DNA from: Natronococcus amylolyticus DSM 10524
GTDB taxonomy: Archaea > Halobacteriota > Halobacteria > Halobacteriales > Natrialbaceae
Assembly (NCBI RefSeq): GCF_000337675.1
Contig: NZ_AOIB01000021.1
Coordinates: forward strand, 163,136-227,135
Length of the DNA stretch: 64,000 nucleotides
Direction of reading: 5' to 3'
The notes under the pieces were generated by a model that had not been told where the DNA came from, did no database searches, and was given only the letters and a program-made list of their open reading frames with translations. Positions 35,688 through 44,081 of this stretch are shown here, in pieces. Made by a program: the position numbers and the translations under genes. Numbering within the stretch: the stretch's first letter is position 1; the number at the start of each line of letters is the position of its first letter.

Positions 35688-35970
35688 CGGAGTAAGTATT
35701 TTCGGGCCCGCGATCACCGTCGTATTCGTCGGCGGTCCGTGGCGACGATTGGACAGCCCCGGTCAGCCACGTTTCGCGGCTGTGTAGTCGCTCGGCCTCG
35801 CTGCGATCGAGAAGTGACGGTGCGTAACGGAACCGAACCCGGTTCGAGGCCGCTCGAGCGAGGCCCATTTTCGCCGCTCAGTGAGAAAGCTGAGAGGACA
35901 CGGAGCCGGCCACTGAGGTCGAACGGCAGGCACAGTCGCCGACTCGTCCTCGAGAAGGAACCCGACGGCG

Positions 35971-36441
35971 CTACTGGCTTTCGGCCCGATTCCCCTCGGT
36001 CGGCCCGCCCCCGACGGGTGAGAGCGTCGAGACGCGAGCGTTCTCCTTGATCTCGAGCCCGCCGTCGGGAACCGAGAGGGGGAGCAGCGGGAGGTGAGAG
36101 CTGACCTGGACGGTCGGGTGAGACCCCCCGCGAGCCAGCAACTCGTTGTTCGGCTGGAGGAGCAGCGGCTCCTCGAGGTCGGTGAGGAACTCGTTGTGCT
36201 GAAGCACGTACCGGCCGCCCTCGAGGGACCACCAGCCGTACTCGTCGTCGGGGTCGCGCCGGCTGGTTTCGACGGGCTCGAGGTCGGCGTCGGCCAGCTC
36301 GTCGCCGCCGAAATCGAGGCTTCCGGGGGCGGCGACCTGGTAGATCGCGCTCACCGTCAGGTCGATCCCGCGGTCGTGGACCTGTACCGGTTCGTACACG
36401 AGGTTGTCGACGGCGTCGGCGATCGGGTGGTCGTCGCTCAT
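35971..36441 (-). CDS. dCTP deaminase/dUTPase-family-like protein
   Basis: A 156-residue protein resembling the haloarchaeal dUTPase/DCD-related family. Matching segments are VYEPVQVHDRGIDLTVSAIY, DPDDEYGWWSLEGGRYVLQHNE, LLLQPNNELLARGGSHPTVQ, and KENARVSTL near the end. The catalytic motifs of classical dUTPases (PGxxG, ARSS, YxG) are not clearly preserved. It may be a nucleotide-binding relative rather than an active enzyme. The start at 36441 (MSDDHPIAD) gives the expected length; the 10 extra upstream residues are unlike the family. It is divergent from the amidase gene with about 90 bases between starts. Confidence 0.6.
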   Translation of the reverse strand: MSDDHPIADAVDNLVYEPVQVHDRGIDLTVSAIYQVAAPGSLDFGGDELADADLEPVETSRRDPDDEYGWWSLEGGRYVLQHNEFLTDLEEPLLLQPNNELLARGGSHPTVQVSSHLPLLPLSVPDGGLEIKENARVSTLSPVGGGPTEGNRAESQ

Positions 36442-36530
36442 ATCGGTCGAACCGACGGTCCCGAGCGGCAAAAAACGTGCCGCCCGGAGAGAGCGAAACG
36501 GTATCGTACCGTCGGTCGGAACGGCGACGC

Positions 36531-37796
36531 ATGGACGTCAATCGGCAGCGACTCCGCAGGGATATCGAGGAGAACGCCGCGTTCGGCGCGACCGACGCCG
36601 AGAGTGGACGGGGCCGAACCGTCCTCGCGGGAACCGAGGCCAACCGGGAGGCACGGGATCGGTTCGTCGACCACTGTGCGGACGCGGGACTCGAGGTCTC
36701 GGTCGACGCCGTCGGCAACGTCGCTGCGACCTGGGTCCCCGAGAACGCCGATCCCGAGGCTGCCCCGGTCGCAACGGGCAGCCACCTCGACTCGGTCCCC
36801 GAGGGCGGGATCTTCGACGGACCGCTGGGCGTCTACGGTGCCCTCGAGGCCGTCCGGACGCTACAGGAGACCAATCTCAAGGGCAGTCTCGAGCGCCCGA
36901 TTACGGTGGTCTCGTTCACCGAGGAGGAGGGCACCCGCTTCGGCGGCGGGATGTTCGGCTCGTCGGTCGCCACGGGTCGCCGGAGCGTCGACGACGCGCT
37001 CGCCGCGACCGACGACGAGGGGATCGCCGTCGAGGACGCCCTCGAGTCGATCGGCTACCGGGGCGAGGGGGCCCTCGACGCGGGCGCGTGGGACGCCTTC
37101 CTCGAGCTCCACATCGAGCAGGATACGCGTCTCGAGGAGCGCGGGATTCCGGTCGGGATCGTGACGACGATCACCGGAATCACCCACGCGACCGCCGAGT
37201 TCGTCGGCGAGGCGAACCACGCCGGAGCGACGGGGATGGACGAGCGAACGGACGCCCTTGCGGCGGCCAGCGAGTTCGTGCTGGACGTCGAGTCGGCGGG
37301 CCGCGAGCACGCCGACGCCGGCGAGGGGACGGCCGTCGCGACCGTCGGCAAGAGCCGGGTTCGGCCGAACGCGACGAACGTCGTCCCCGGGACGGTCGAG
37401 CTCGGCGTCGACGTGCGGGACGTCGAGTACGACACGATGGAGACGATCCTCGAGGATGCGACGACGACCCTCGAGCGACTCGAGGCCGAACGCGGCGTCG
37501 AGACGGGTTTCGAACGCGAGATCGACGTCGAGCCGGCGCCGATGGACCGTCGGTGTCGGGACGCCCTCGAGCAGGCTGGCGCCGAGGCGGGGATCGACAC
37601 CGTCGAACTGCACTCCGGGGCGGCCCACGACGCGATGCGAGTTTCGCGGGTGACCGATGCGGGGATGCTGTTTGCCCCCTCGCGGGACGGGCTCTCGCAC
37701 ACGCCTCTCGAGTGGACCGATTGGGAGGATTGTGCGACAGCGACGCAGGTACTCGCGGGAGCGCTCGCGGAACTCGCGGGCGCCGACGAGGGCTAA
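36531..37796 (+). CDS. M20-type Zn-dependent amidase (hydantoinase/carbamoylase family)
   Basis: A 421-residue amidohydrolase of the M20 family, of the kind that hydrolyses N-carbamoyl-amino acids, allantoate or ureidoglycolate. The metal-binding segments ATGSHLDSVPEGGIFDGPLGV and FTEEEGTRFGGGMFGS, plus LELHIEQDTRLEERG, are in the expected order, with the dimerisation domain between. The C-terminal HSGAAHDAMR segment completes the site. The start at 36531 (MDVNRQRLRR) is the family start. The frame extends 18 codons upstream without similarity. No other pyrimidine or purine catabolism genes are near, so substrate is open. Confidence 0.88.
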   Translation: MDVNRQRLRRDIEENAAFGATDAESGRGRTVLAGTEANREARDRFVDHCADAGLEVSVDAVGNVAATWVPENADPEAAPVATGSHLDSVPEGGIFDGPLGVYGALEAVRTLQETNLKGSLERPITVVSFTEEEGTRFGGGMFGSSVATGRRSVDDALAATDDEGIAVEDALESIGYRGEGALDAGAWDAFLELHIEQDTRLEERGIPVGIVTTITGITHATAEFVGEANHAGATGMDERTDALAAASEFVLDVESAGREHADAGEGTAVATVGKSRVRPNATNVVPGTVELGVDVRDVEYDTMETILEDATTTLERLEAERGVETGFEREIDVEPAPMDRRCRDALEQAGAEAGIDTVELHSGAAHDAMRVSRVTDAGMLFAPSRDGLSHTPLEWTDWEDCATATQVLAGALAELAGADEG

Positions 37797-37840
37797 CCCG
37801 TTCCCCGAACGCTTTGGTAGACCCTCCCGCAAGGGGAGGT

Positions 37841-38530
37841 ATGACCGACGTTCTCAGCGAGGAGATGGCGAGATTCGTTCGCGCGGTCGGCCCAGAGCCC
37901 GACGAGACCCTGCGCGAGATGGACGAGTACGCCGACTCGGCAGACTTCCCCCACGTCGGACCCGAGGTGGGCGGCTTTCTGCGATTTCTCGCCCGCATCG
38001 TCGACGCCGAGCGGATCTTCGAGTTCGGCTCGGGCTACGGCTACTCGGCGTACTGGTTCGCCGACGCGCTCCCGGAGACGGGCGAAGTTGTCCTCACCGA
38101 GGTCGACGAGGACGAGCTCGAGCTGGCCCGCGAGTACATGGCCGCGGGCGGCTACGACGACCGCGCGCACTACGAACTCGGCGACGCCCTCGAGACGATC
38201 GAGGAGTACGCGGGGCCGTTCGACGTCGCGTTGATCGACCATCAGAAACACCGTTACGTCGACGCCTTTGAGGCCGTCCGCCCGAAGATCCCCGTCGGCG
38301 GCGTCGTCGTCGCGGACAACGCGATCACTGCGGGACCGATCGAGTTCGAGACGCTGCTCGAGGTCGTCGAAGCGAACGACGAGAGCGGAGAGTGGACGAT
38401 CCCCGACTCGGCCAACGAACACACCCGTGGTATCGCAGCATATCTCGAGCGCGTGACCCGTGACCAAGCTTTCGAGACCGTCGTTCTTCCGCTCGGTGAG
38501 GGGATCGCCGTCAGCTACCGAGTGGAGTAG
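37841..38530 (+). CDS. O-methyltransferase, class I
   Basis: A 229-residue SAM-dependent methyltransferase of the catechol/caffeoyl-CoA O-methyltransferase type. The SAM-binding motif is FEFGSGYGYSAYWFADAL, followed by acidic residues at the ends of strands 2 and 3 (LTEVDEDELELAREY and DALETIEEYAG). The segment FDVALIDHQKHRYVDAF carries the metal-ligand Asp. The start at 37841 has an AGGGGAGG-type ribosome binding site just before it. It overlaps the end of the convergent membrane protein gene by 16 bases. The methyl acceptor is unknown. Confidence 0.85.
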   Translation: MTDVLSEEMARFVRAVGPEPDETLREMDEYADSADFPHVGPEVGGFLRFLARIVDAERIFEFGSGYGYSAYWFADALPETGEVVLTEVDEDELELAREYMAAGGYDDRAHYELGDALETIEEYAGPFDVALIDHQKHRYVDAFEAVRPKIPVGGVVVADNAITAGPIEFETLLEVVEANDESGEWTIPDSANEHTRGIAAYLERVTRDQAFETVVLPLGEGIAVSYRVE

Positions 38531-38970
38531 TCGGGGGCCTCGCCCTCGAGGGACTGCTCGTCGGCGACGTCCGCGCCCGAGCTCGCGTACTCCCGGAAGC
38601 CGAGAAAGACCGTCGTCGAGCAGGGCAACAGCAGCGAGGCCCAGGTCAGCGCCGACAGCGAGTGGACGCCCGCCGTCGTCGACCCGGGGGCGGCTCCCGC
38701 GATCGTCTCGAGGCCGACGAGGTGCAGTCCCGCGACGCCGAGGAAGGCGATCCAGAGCCCCAGCGAGAGCCGGGCCAGCGTCGGCCGCGAGACCCGGTTG
38801 GCGTACAGCGCCACGCAGTAGACGCCGCCGACCGCCAGCGCGGTCGCACCCGCGGTCATCGCGGGACCTACGCCCGCGGCGGTCGCCGCGCCGGCACCGG
38901 CGAAGAGGGCGAACGAGACGGCGAGCAAGCGCCGATCGGACCGAGGAACTGTCGGAAGCACGTCGAACAC
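38515..38970 (-). CDS. Small four-helix membrane protein
   Basis: A hydrophobic protein of about 151 residues with four predicted transmembrane helices, near LLAVSFALFAGAGAATAAG, TAGATALAVGGVYCVALYA, LARLSLGLWIAFLGVAGLHL and LTWASLLLPCSTTVFLGF. No ATG precedes the first helix in frame at a sensible distance. GTG at 38970 (VFDVLPTVPR) or GTG at 38961 would give the correct topology. The longer frame back to 39171 starts in low-quality Arg-rich sequence and is probably not coding. Function unknown. The gene is convergent with and overlaps the O-methyltransferase by 16 bases. Confidence 0.6.
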   Translation of the reverse strand: MFDVLPTVPRSDRRLLAVSFALFAGAGAATAAGVGPAMTAGATALAVGGVYCVALYANRVSRPTLARLSLGLWIAFLGVAGLHLVGLETIAGAAPGSTTAGVHSLSALTWASLLLPCSTTVFLGFREYASSGADVADEQSLEGEAPDYSTR

Positions 38971-39294
38971 CGTTTCCTGGGAGCAACACTCGACCGTACA
39001 AATACCTGTTGGCTGCCTCCGTGCGGCGTGGATTCGTCCCGCAGCGACCGAAATACGGCGAACGTGGGGAGCGAGCGTCACGCCGCTCGACGTCGGCTTC
39101 GAATCGTCGAGTAGGACGACTGCGACGAACCAAGTTCGAGTGAGTACTGCGCACGGCTTTACAATATCCAAAACCCGCGGGACCCATCCAAAGGGCCTCC
39201 AGATAACCCAAAATAATGGAAAAACGGCACGCAGATCACCTCGAATTATGTGCGATACAAAATTTTTAATCCGATCGAGGCTCGACGTTCGAGT
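38971..39294. other. Intergenic region, no gene seen
   Basis: This 324-base stretch lies between the divergent starts of the four-helix membrane protein and the 56-residue ORF. It carries a TATA-like TTTTTAAT at 39263-39270 for the plus-strand ORF and an AT-rich patch near 39175-39240. I see no convincing coding sequence or RNA gene. Confidence 0.5.
39263..39270 (+). promoter_or_regulatory. TATA-like box before the 56-residue ORF
   Basis: TTTTTAAT at 39263-39270 is 25-32 bases before the ATG at 39295, as expected for a leaderless transcript. It is the main evidence that the small ORF is a real gene. Confidence 0.5.
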
Positions 39295-39465
39295 ATGAAG
39301 CGTACCCGTATTAACTCGGACGACCAGTACGGTGTCGACTACTACCTACCGGGGACGCCCACGGCGTTCGAAACTCCGGACAACCTGATTGAATCCCTCG
39401 AGCGGCTGTTCCGTCCGCGTGGACGGATCGGTGCAGAGCGAGAGCGCGAGCGGACGAACCGCTAA
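39295..39465 (+). CDS. Small 56-residue ORF, unknown function
   Basis: A short protein beginning MKRTRINSDDQYGVDYY with mixed charge and a basic tail rich in Arg and Glu (RGRIGAERERERTNR). There is no Cys, no membrane span and no motif. The support is a TATA-like element at the right distance and codon use like its neighbours. Its TAA stop overlaps the stop of the convergent folD by 4 bases. It could bind nucleic acid or be a small regulator. Confidence 0.5.
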   Translation: MKRTRINSDDQYGVDYYLPGTPTAFETPDNLIESLERLFRPRGRIGAERERERTNR

Positions 39466-40343
39466 CACTCGGAGTCTTCGTCCCGCCGCGTCGCGGCTCG
39501 AACGACGTTTTCGGCGAGTGCCGCGAGGGTTACCGGACCGACGCCGCCGGGAACGGGCGTGATCGCGCTCGCTCTTTCTGACGCGCTCTCGAACGCCACG
39601 TCGCCGACGACCCCGTCGTCTCCACCCGGTTTTCGATTCGCGCTGACGTCGACGACGACGGCACCGCTCGAGAGCATCGAACCGTCGACCACTCCCGGTG
39701 TGCCGGCCGCGGTGACGACGATATCGGCTCGGCGCGTGTGCGCGGCGAGGTCGGTCGTCCGCGAGTGACAGACCGTAATAGTCGCGTTGCCGCACGAACG
39801 CTTCTGTAGCAGCCGGTTCGCCAGCGGCTTGCCGATCACGTCGGACCGGCCGATGATGACGACGTCGGCTCCCGAAACCGGGACGTCGTACGCCGAGAGC
39901 AGCCGACACACCGCGGCCGTCGTCGCCGGAACGAATCGCGGCTCGCCGGCGACGAGCCGTCCCACGTTCTCGAGGTGAAGGCAGTCGACGTCCTTCGTCG
40001 GCTCGAGTCCCTGCCTGACCGCCGCCAGCGAGACGCCGTCAGGGAGGGGGACCTGGACGAAGACGGCGTCGATCACCGAGGTCCCGCCCAGTCGCTCGAG
40101 TTCGCGGTACAGCCGCTCGGCAGGGGCGTCGGGCTCAAGACGAACGTCCCGGGTGGCGATTCCGACGTCGGCGCAGGTCTCGTGTTTTAGCTCCACGAAT
40201 CGCTCGTCGGCCGGATCGTCACTCATCAGGACCGTCGCGAGCGTCGGCGTCGTCGCCCTCTCCCGGAGCGTGCTGACCCGGTCGGCAACGCGCTCGCGGA
40301 TCGGCGCCGCGACCGGCTCGCCGCGAAGCAGTTCGGGTGACAC
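39462..40343 (-). CDS. folD: Bifunctional methylene-THF dehydrogenase/methenyl-THF cyclohydrolase
   Basis: A 293-residue FolD protein that interconverts 5,10-methylene-THF and 10-formyl-THF. Hallmarks are FVQVPLPDGV, KDVDCLHLENVGRL, the NADP-binding IIGRSDVIGKPLANRLL, and the C-terminal PVPGGVGPVTLAAL. The catalytic Lys segment reads FVELKHETC, with Phe replacing the usual Tyr. A GTG start at 40343 (VSPELLRGEP) gives the normal length; the upstream frame runs through the cysE promoter and start and is not used. It belongs with metF, fhs and fdhA in this interval as part of THF one-carbon metabolism. Confidence 0.9.
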   Translation of the reverse strand: MSPELLRGEPVAAPIRERVADRVSTLRERATTPTLATVLMSDDPADERFVELKHETCADVGIATRDVRLEPDAPAERLYRELERLGGTSVIDAVFVQVPLPDGVSLAAVRQGLEPTKDVDCLHLENVGRLVAGEPRFVPATTAAVCRLLSAYDVPVSGADVVIIGRSDVIGKPLANRLLQKRSCGNATITVCHSRTTDLAAHTRRADIVVTAAGTPGVVDGSMLSSGAVVVDVSANRKPGGDDGVVGDVAFESASERASAITPVPGGVGPVTLAALAENVVRAATRRDEDSEC

Positions 40344-40452
40344 ACTCGTGGTTCGTCGACCGGCGCCTTGTAGGGTTCGCCGCCCTCGAGTCGACGGGTC
40401 CGAAACCGGAACGGTTGGAAAGCATTTGGTCCTCCCGTTCGAGTATCCGACC

Positions 40453-41310
40453 ATGGCATACGAGTACACGGGTGATGCCGCCGCGCGTCTCCTCGAGACG
40501 TACGACACCGACGCCGCTACGGGACCGGAGTCGTCGGCGCCGTTCCCACAGGACCGCAGGCGACCGGAGCTGAACCTGCTCAGGCGGCTCCTGTTTCCCG
40601 GCTGCTGGAACGCCGACGGGTTACTCGAGGACGAGTCGGCGGTTCGAAACACGCTCACGGAGCTGGGATCACACTACGAGTCGGGGATCCGAGCCTACTC
40701 CGGGTCGGATCCGGCCGGGACGACGACCGACGTGCTCGACCGCCTCCCGGAGCTTCGCCGAACCCTCGAGAAGGACGTCGAGGCCGCCTACAAGGGCGAC
40801 CCGGCCGCACGGTCGGTCGTCGAGATCGTCCGCTCCTACCCCGGGCTGCAGGCGATCATGGTCCAGCGGGTCGCCCACTGTCTCTATGACGCTGGCGTTC
40901 CCGAGTACGCGAGGGAGCTCACGGAGTACGCCAAGACGGTGACGGGGATCGACATCCACCCGGGGGCGCGGATCGGCGACCACTTCTTCGTCGACCACGG
41001 CACCGGCGTCGTCATCGGCGAGACGGCGACGATCGGCGACTGGGTCCGGCTCTACCAAGACGTTACCCTGGGGGCGCTCCACTTCGAGGAGGAGGAAGAC
41101 GACGAGAAGGCCCTGAAGAAGGGGTACAAGCGCCACCCCGACATCGGCGACAACGTCGTGATCGGGGCCGGAACGAAGGTGCTGGGCGCGATTACGGTCG
41201 GCGATCACGTCAGCATCGGCGCCAACTCCTGGGTGACCGAGGACATCCCGGATCACACCAGCGTGTTCGTCTCCGAACACCCCGAACAGGAGCGAAAACG
41301 AAACGGGTAG
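40453..41310 (+). CDS. cysE: Serine O-acetyltransferase
   Basis: A 285-residue acetyltransferase making O-acetylserine from serine and acetyl-CoA for cysteine synthesis. The left-handed beta-helix part begins at TGIDIHPGARIGDHFFVDHGTG and continues through VVIGETATIGDW, then a 15-residue acidic insertion (FEEEEDDEKALKKGYKRHP), GDNVVIGAGTKVLGAI, and ends SEHPEQERKRNG. The N-terminal 150 residues are the long alpha-helical domain of the EpsC/CysE-type enzymes. Its stop is directly adjacent to the metF stop, convergent. Serine formed from methylene-THF and glycine could feed this reaction, which may explain its position. Confidence 0.88.
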   Translation: MAYEYTGDAAARLLETYDTDAATGPESSAPFPQDRRRPELNLLRRLLFPGCWNADGLLEDESAVRNTLTELGSHYESGIRAYSGSDPAGTTTDVLDRLPELRRTLEKDVEAAYKGDPAARSVVEIVRSYPGLQAIMVQRVAHCLYDAGVPEYARELTEYAKTVTGIDIHPGARIGDHFFVDHGTGVVIGETATIGDWVRLYQDVTLGALHFEEEEDDEKALKKGYKRHPDIGDNVVIGAGTKVLGAITVGDHVSIGANSWVTEDIPDHTSVFVSEHPEQERKRNG

Positions 41311-42177
41311 TCAGCGGTGCTTCTCGAGCGTCTCGGCCCGCCAGGACTCGAGGTCGGGTACCTGGTTGAACGCATAGATGTGAACGCCCCGGATGTCGTA
41401 TCGGGGGTCGGTCGCGTACGGCGCGAGCCCCTCGAGCAACGTGTCGGGCGAGTAGGTCCCCCTGGAGCCGACGAGCTGGCGAACGAAGCCGACGATCCCG
41501 CTGGTCTTTTTGAGAAAGCGGACGGAGTCGCCGACGCCGACCTTCTTCGAGATGCCGAGCAGCCGCTGGTACTTCATCACGCCCGGGATCCCGACCTCGA
41601 CCGGGAGCTCGACGCCGCGGGCGCGGATCTCCTCGACCCACTCGATGACCGCGTCGGGATCGTAACACAGCTGCGTGACGATGTAGGTCGCGTAGGGTTC
41701 CTTCTCGGCCATCGACTCGGCCAGCGTCTCGTCGTCGATGAAGGCGTGGCCCTCCGGATACCCCGTGATCCCGACCTCCGCGAACGAGTAGGGGAGCTCC
41801 TCGAGGGCGACCAGCAGTTCCAGTGCGGACTCGAACTCGCCGGCCGGCTCCTCGCGGTCCCCACCGGGGACGAAGATATCCGTCACCCCGGCCTCGGTGA
41901 GTCGGCGGGCGATCTCCTCGAGGTGGTCTTGATCCTCGACGTAGCGGGCCGCGACGTGAGGGACGATCTCGTAGCCGCGCTCGCTAGCCCGCTCGCTCCA
42001 CTCGATCGTCGCCTCGAGCCCGAGCGTCGGGGAAGTGGTGATCGCGATCTCCGAGCCCTCGGGAAGGTGGCCGAGCTGTTCGTCGATGCTCTCGAACGGC
42101 ATCAGCTCGAAACGTGGCTCCTCGAGGAGCTCGACCATCCCCTCGGCGGTCGGGATGGACTGGATCTCTCCGGACAC
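41311..42177 (-). CDS. Methylenetetrahydrofolate reductase (MetF-type)
   Basis: A 288-residue TIM-barrel protein of the methylenetetrahydrofolate reductase family. It contains FELMPFESIDEQLGHL early, EIAITTSPTLGLEATIEW, the VTDIFVPGGDREEP segment, AEVGITGYPEGH with a family Asp/Glu-His pattern, and TYIVTQLCYDPDAV. The start codon is GTG at 42177, overlapping the TAG stop of the preceding gene by one base, so translation is coupled to the DmdA-like gene. In that setting it would run in the oxidative direction: 5-methyl-THF to 5,10-methylene-THF. Classical MetF carries FAD; cofactor use here is not shown by sequence. Confidence 0.82.
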   Translation of the reverse strand: MSGEIQSIPTAEGMVELLEEPRFELMPFESIDEQLGHLPEGSEIAITTSPTLGLEATIEWSERASERGYEIVPHVAARYVEDQDHLEEIARRLTEAGVTDIFVPGGDREEPAGEFESALELLVALEELPYSFAEVGITGYPEGHAFIDDETLAESMAEKEPYATYIVTQLCYDPDAVIEWVEEIRARGVELPVEVGIPGVMKYQRLLGISKKVGVGDSVRFLKKTSGIVGFVRQLVGSRGTYSPDTLLEGLAPYATDPRYDIRGVHIYAFNQVPDLESWRAETLEKHR

Positions 42178-43547
42178 TATTCGGAGGCCTCCTCGCGAGC
42201 GCTCAGCTTCGCCTGCTCGCGCGCGCTCGGGTTGACCGAGGGCTTGAACGGCACCTCGGAGACCTTGGCGTACACCGGCTCGCCGGGCTCCTCGGCGTAC
42301 TCGTCGGGGAGATGAACCTGGAACTCCGTCTCGATGTCGCCGTCGTACACCTCCCTGACGTCGCCGTCAAGCTTCTCGGCGGGGACGAACCCGAGCGCGA
42401 GGTTCGTCTCGAGTTCGGGGTTGTACCACGGTGAGGTGACGTAGCCACACTCATCGCCCGTCTCGGGATCGGAGATGAGCCAGAAGTCGGGCGCGTAGTC
42501 CCGGATCGGCTCGCCGGCCAGCTTCAGTCCGACCATCTTGTGGACGAACGGGTACTCGCCGTCCTCGATCAGTTCCTGCTGGCGCTCGAGTTCCTCCTTG
42601 CCGACGTAGTCGGCGTCCTTGTCGTCGGGGACCTGGTAGGCGAGGTTGACCTGGAACGGCGACGTCTCGTGGTCCATGTCCTGGCCCCACGAGAGGATGC
42701 CGGCGGCGATACGTCGGTGGTGTGCTGGGGCGACCTGCATCCCGCCGTGGTCGACGACGGCCTCGTAGACGGGATCCCAGACGGCCTCGGCGTGTTTCGT
42801 CGCGTCGCGGACGTAGATCTCGAACCCCTTCTCGCCGGAGAAGCCGGTCTGGCTCACCAGCACCGAGACGCCGTTGATTTCGGCCTCCATCAGCCCGTAG
42901 TAGGGGATCTCTTTGACCTCCTCGCCGACGACGTCGACCATCACGTCGACCGACTTCGGTCCCTGAACCTGCATCGGCGCGACGTCGATCTCGTCGATCT
43001 CGACGTCGAAGTTCTTCCCGACGTTGACCCCCTGGAGCCACTGCATCAGCGTCGAATCCGAGAGCGAGAACCAGAACTCGTCCTCGGCCGGGCGCAACAG
43101 GACGGGATCGTTCAGGATGCCGCCGTCCTCGTTACAGAGGATGACGTACTTCCCGTGCATCGGCTCGATCTCGGTCGCGTCCCGCGTGATGACGTAGTTC
43201 GTGAGCGCCTCCGCATCGGGTCCCTTGACACGAATCTGGCGTTCGACCGCGACGTCCCACAGGGTTACGTGGTTGACGAGCGCGTCGTACTCCTCCATCA
43301 TCCCCCCTTCTTCGGGTTTCAGCATCCCGCGTGGGTGGTAGATCCGGTTGTAGACCGTTGCTCGCCAGGCGCCGTTCTCGACGAAGGACTTGTGGAAGAA
43401 CGGCGACTTCCGGACGCGCGTCGAGACGAGCATCTCGATCCCCGGGTCGCCGGACTGGCGGAGGTTCCGGGGGAGGGTTCGATCGGACTGGTCGACTGTC
43501 GGGTAGTTCGGGTGGCTCTCGGTCCGTCCTGCTTCCTTGTCAGACAT
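42177..43547 (-). CDS. DmdA-like, GcvT-family THF-dependent methyltransferase
   Basis: A 456-residue member of the aminomethyltransferase (GcvT) superfamily. Its pattern resembles DMSP demethylase DmdA rather than glycine cleavage T protein: HVTLWDVAVERQIRVKG, DGGILNDPVLLRPAEDEFWF, and MQVQGPKSVDVMVDV followed by VLVSQTGFSGEKGFEIYV. A 70-residue N-terminal segment (with PFFHKSFVENGAWRATVYN) also fits DmdA-type proteins. The C-terminal OB-like domain includes YVTSPWYNPEL. No gcvP or gcvH is nearby, which argues against a glycine cleavage role. It likely moves a methyl group from DMSP, glycine betaine or a similar substrate to THF and passes it to the overlapping MetF. The substrate is inferred. 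The start at 43547 follows a TATA-like palindrome. Confidence 0.78.
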   Translation of the reverse strand: MSDKEAGRTESHPNYPTVDQSDRTLPRNLRQSGDPGIEMLVSTRVRKSPFFHKSFVENGAWRATVYNRIYHPRGMLKPEEGGMMEEYDALVNHVTLWDVAVERQIRVKGPDAEALTNYVITRDATEIEPMHGKYVILCNEDGGILNDPVLLRPAEDEFWFSLSDSTLMQWLQGVNVGKNFDVEIDEIDVAPMQVQGPKSVDVMVDVVGEEVKEIPYYGLMEAEINGVSVLVSQTGFSGEKGFEIYVRDATKHAEAVWDPVYEAVVDHGGMQVAPAHHRRIAAGILSWGQDMDHETSPFQVNLAYQVPDDKDADYVGKEELERQQELIEDGEYPFVHKMVGLKLAGEPIRDYAPDFWLISDPETGDECGYVTSPWYNPELETNLALGFVPAEKLDGDVREVYDGDIETEFQVHLPDEYAEEPGEPVYAKVSEVPFKPSVNPSAREQAKLSAREEASE

Positions 43548-43570
43548 TACCATATACGTGTCTTCGGGAG

Positions 43571-43582
43571 CACATAAATGTG
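43571..43582 (-). promoter_or_regulatory. Palindromic TATA-like element before the DmdA-like gene
   Basis: On the minus strand CACATTTATGTG contains arms CACAT and ATGTG with a TT centre. It is 24-35 bases before the ATG at 43547, so it is both the likely TATA region and a possible operator. Confidence 0.45.
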
Positions 43583-43775
43583 GGAGTTGAGGCCAGAGAC
43601 GGCCGCTGCAGAAACTCTACATTACAGTGTTCCGGACTGTTGTGGTTCGCCCTCGAGGAACGGCCCATTCTGACTGAGACTCCGACCGACGCCGGACCAG
43701 CCTCCAGCGCCGGACTCGAGCGACCTATCGGTGCGGAGCCGCGTCTTTTTGTCGCTTCGGCGAGACCAGTACGCT

Positions 43776-44081
43776 ATGGTTCCGTTCACGGGTGGCGTTC
43801 CGCACTGTAACCGCTGCGGGTGCGAACTCGAGGGGGACGAGGAAGGCTGTCCTCGATGTGGGTTCAACCCCCGGCAGATGGGGTTACGCGTCTCGATGGG
43901 GTTCCTGTTGATCGTCGTCTGTTCGATGACGGCGATCGTGCTCTCGATCCCCGTCTGGACCGGGCTTGCACCGATTCTCACCGGGCTCGCGGCCGTCTCG
44001 TTCGGACTCGCCGTGGTAACGTTTTTCGTCTCGTTTCTCGCTACCCCGTCCCGGCTCGGATTCCTGTTCACTCGATTCTGA
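43776..44081 (+). CDS. Small zinc-ribbon membrane protein
   Basis: A 101-residue protein with a short N-terminal zinc ribbon (CNRCGCELEGDEEGCPRCGF, two CxxC knuckles) followed by two hydrophobic helices near residues 37-60 and 64-88. The start at 43776 (MVPFTGGVPH) places the ribbon at residues 9-28. Such zinc-ribbon/two-helix proteins are common in haloarchaea. No function is established. It lies between the DmdA-like gene and the first BCCT transporter but shares no transcript with the former. Confidence 0.72.
   Translation: MVPFTGGVPHCNRCGCELEGDEEGCPRCGFNPRQMGLRVSMGFLLIVVCSMTAIVLSIPVWTGLAPILTGLAAVSFGLAVVTFFVSFLATPSRLGFLFTRF

Noticed and set aside
42177..43547. Calling the GcvT-family protein a glycine cleavage system T protein
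   Set aside because: No gcvP or gcvH nearby, length and motifs fit DmdA-like proteins better, and it is coupled to MetF rather than to other glycine cleavage genes.
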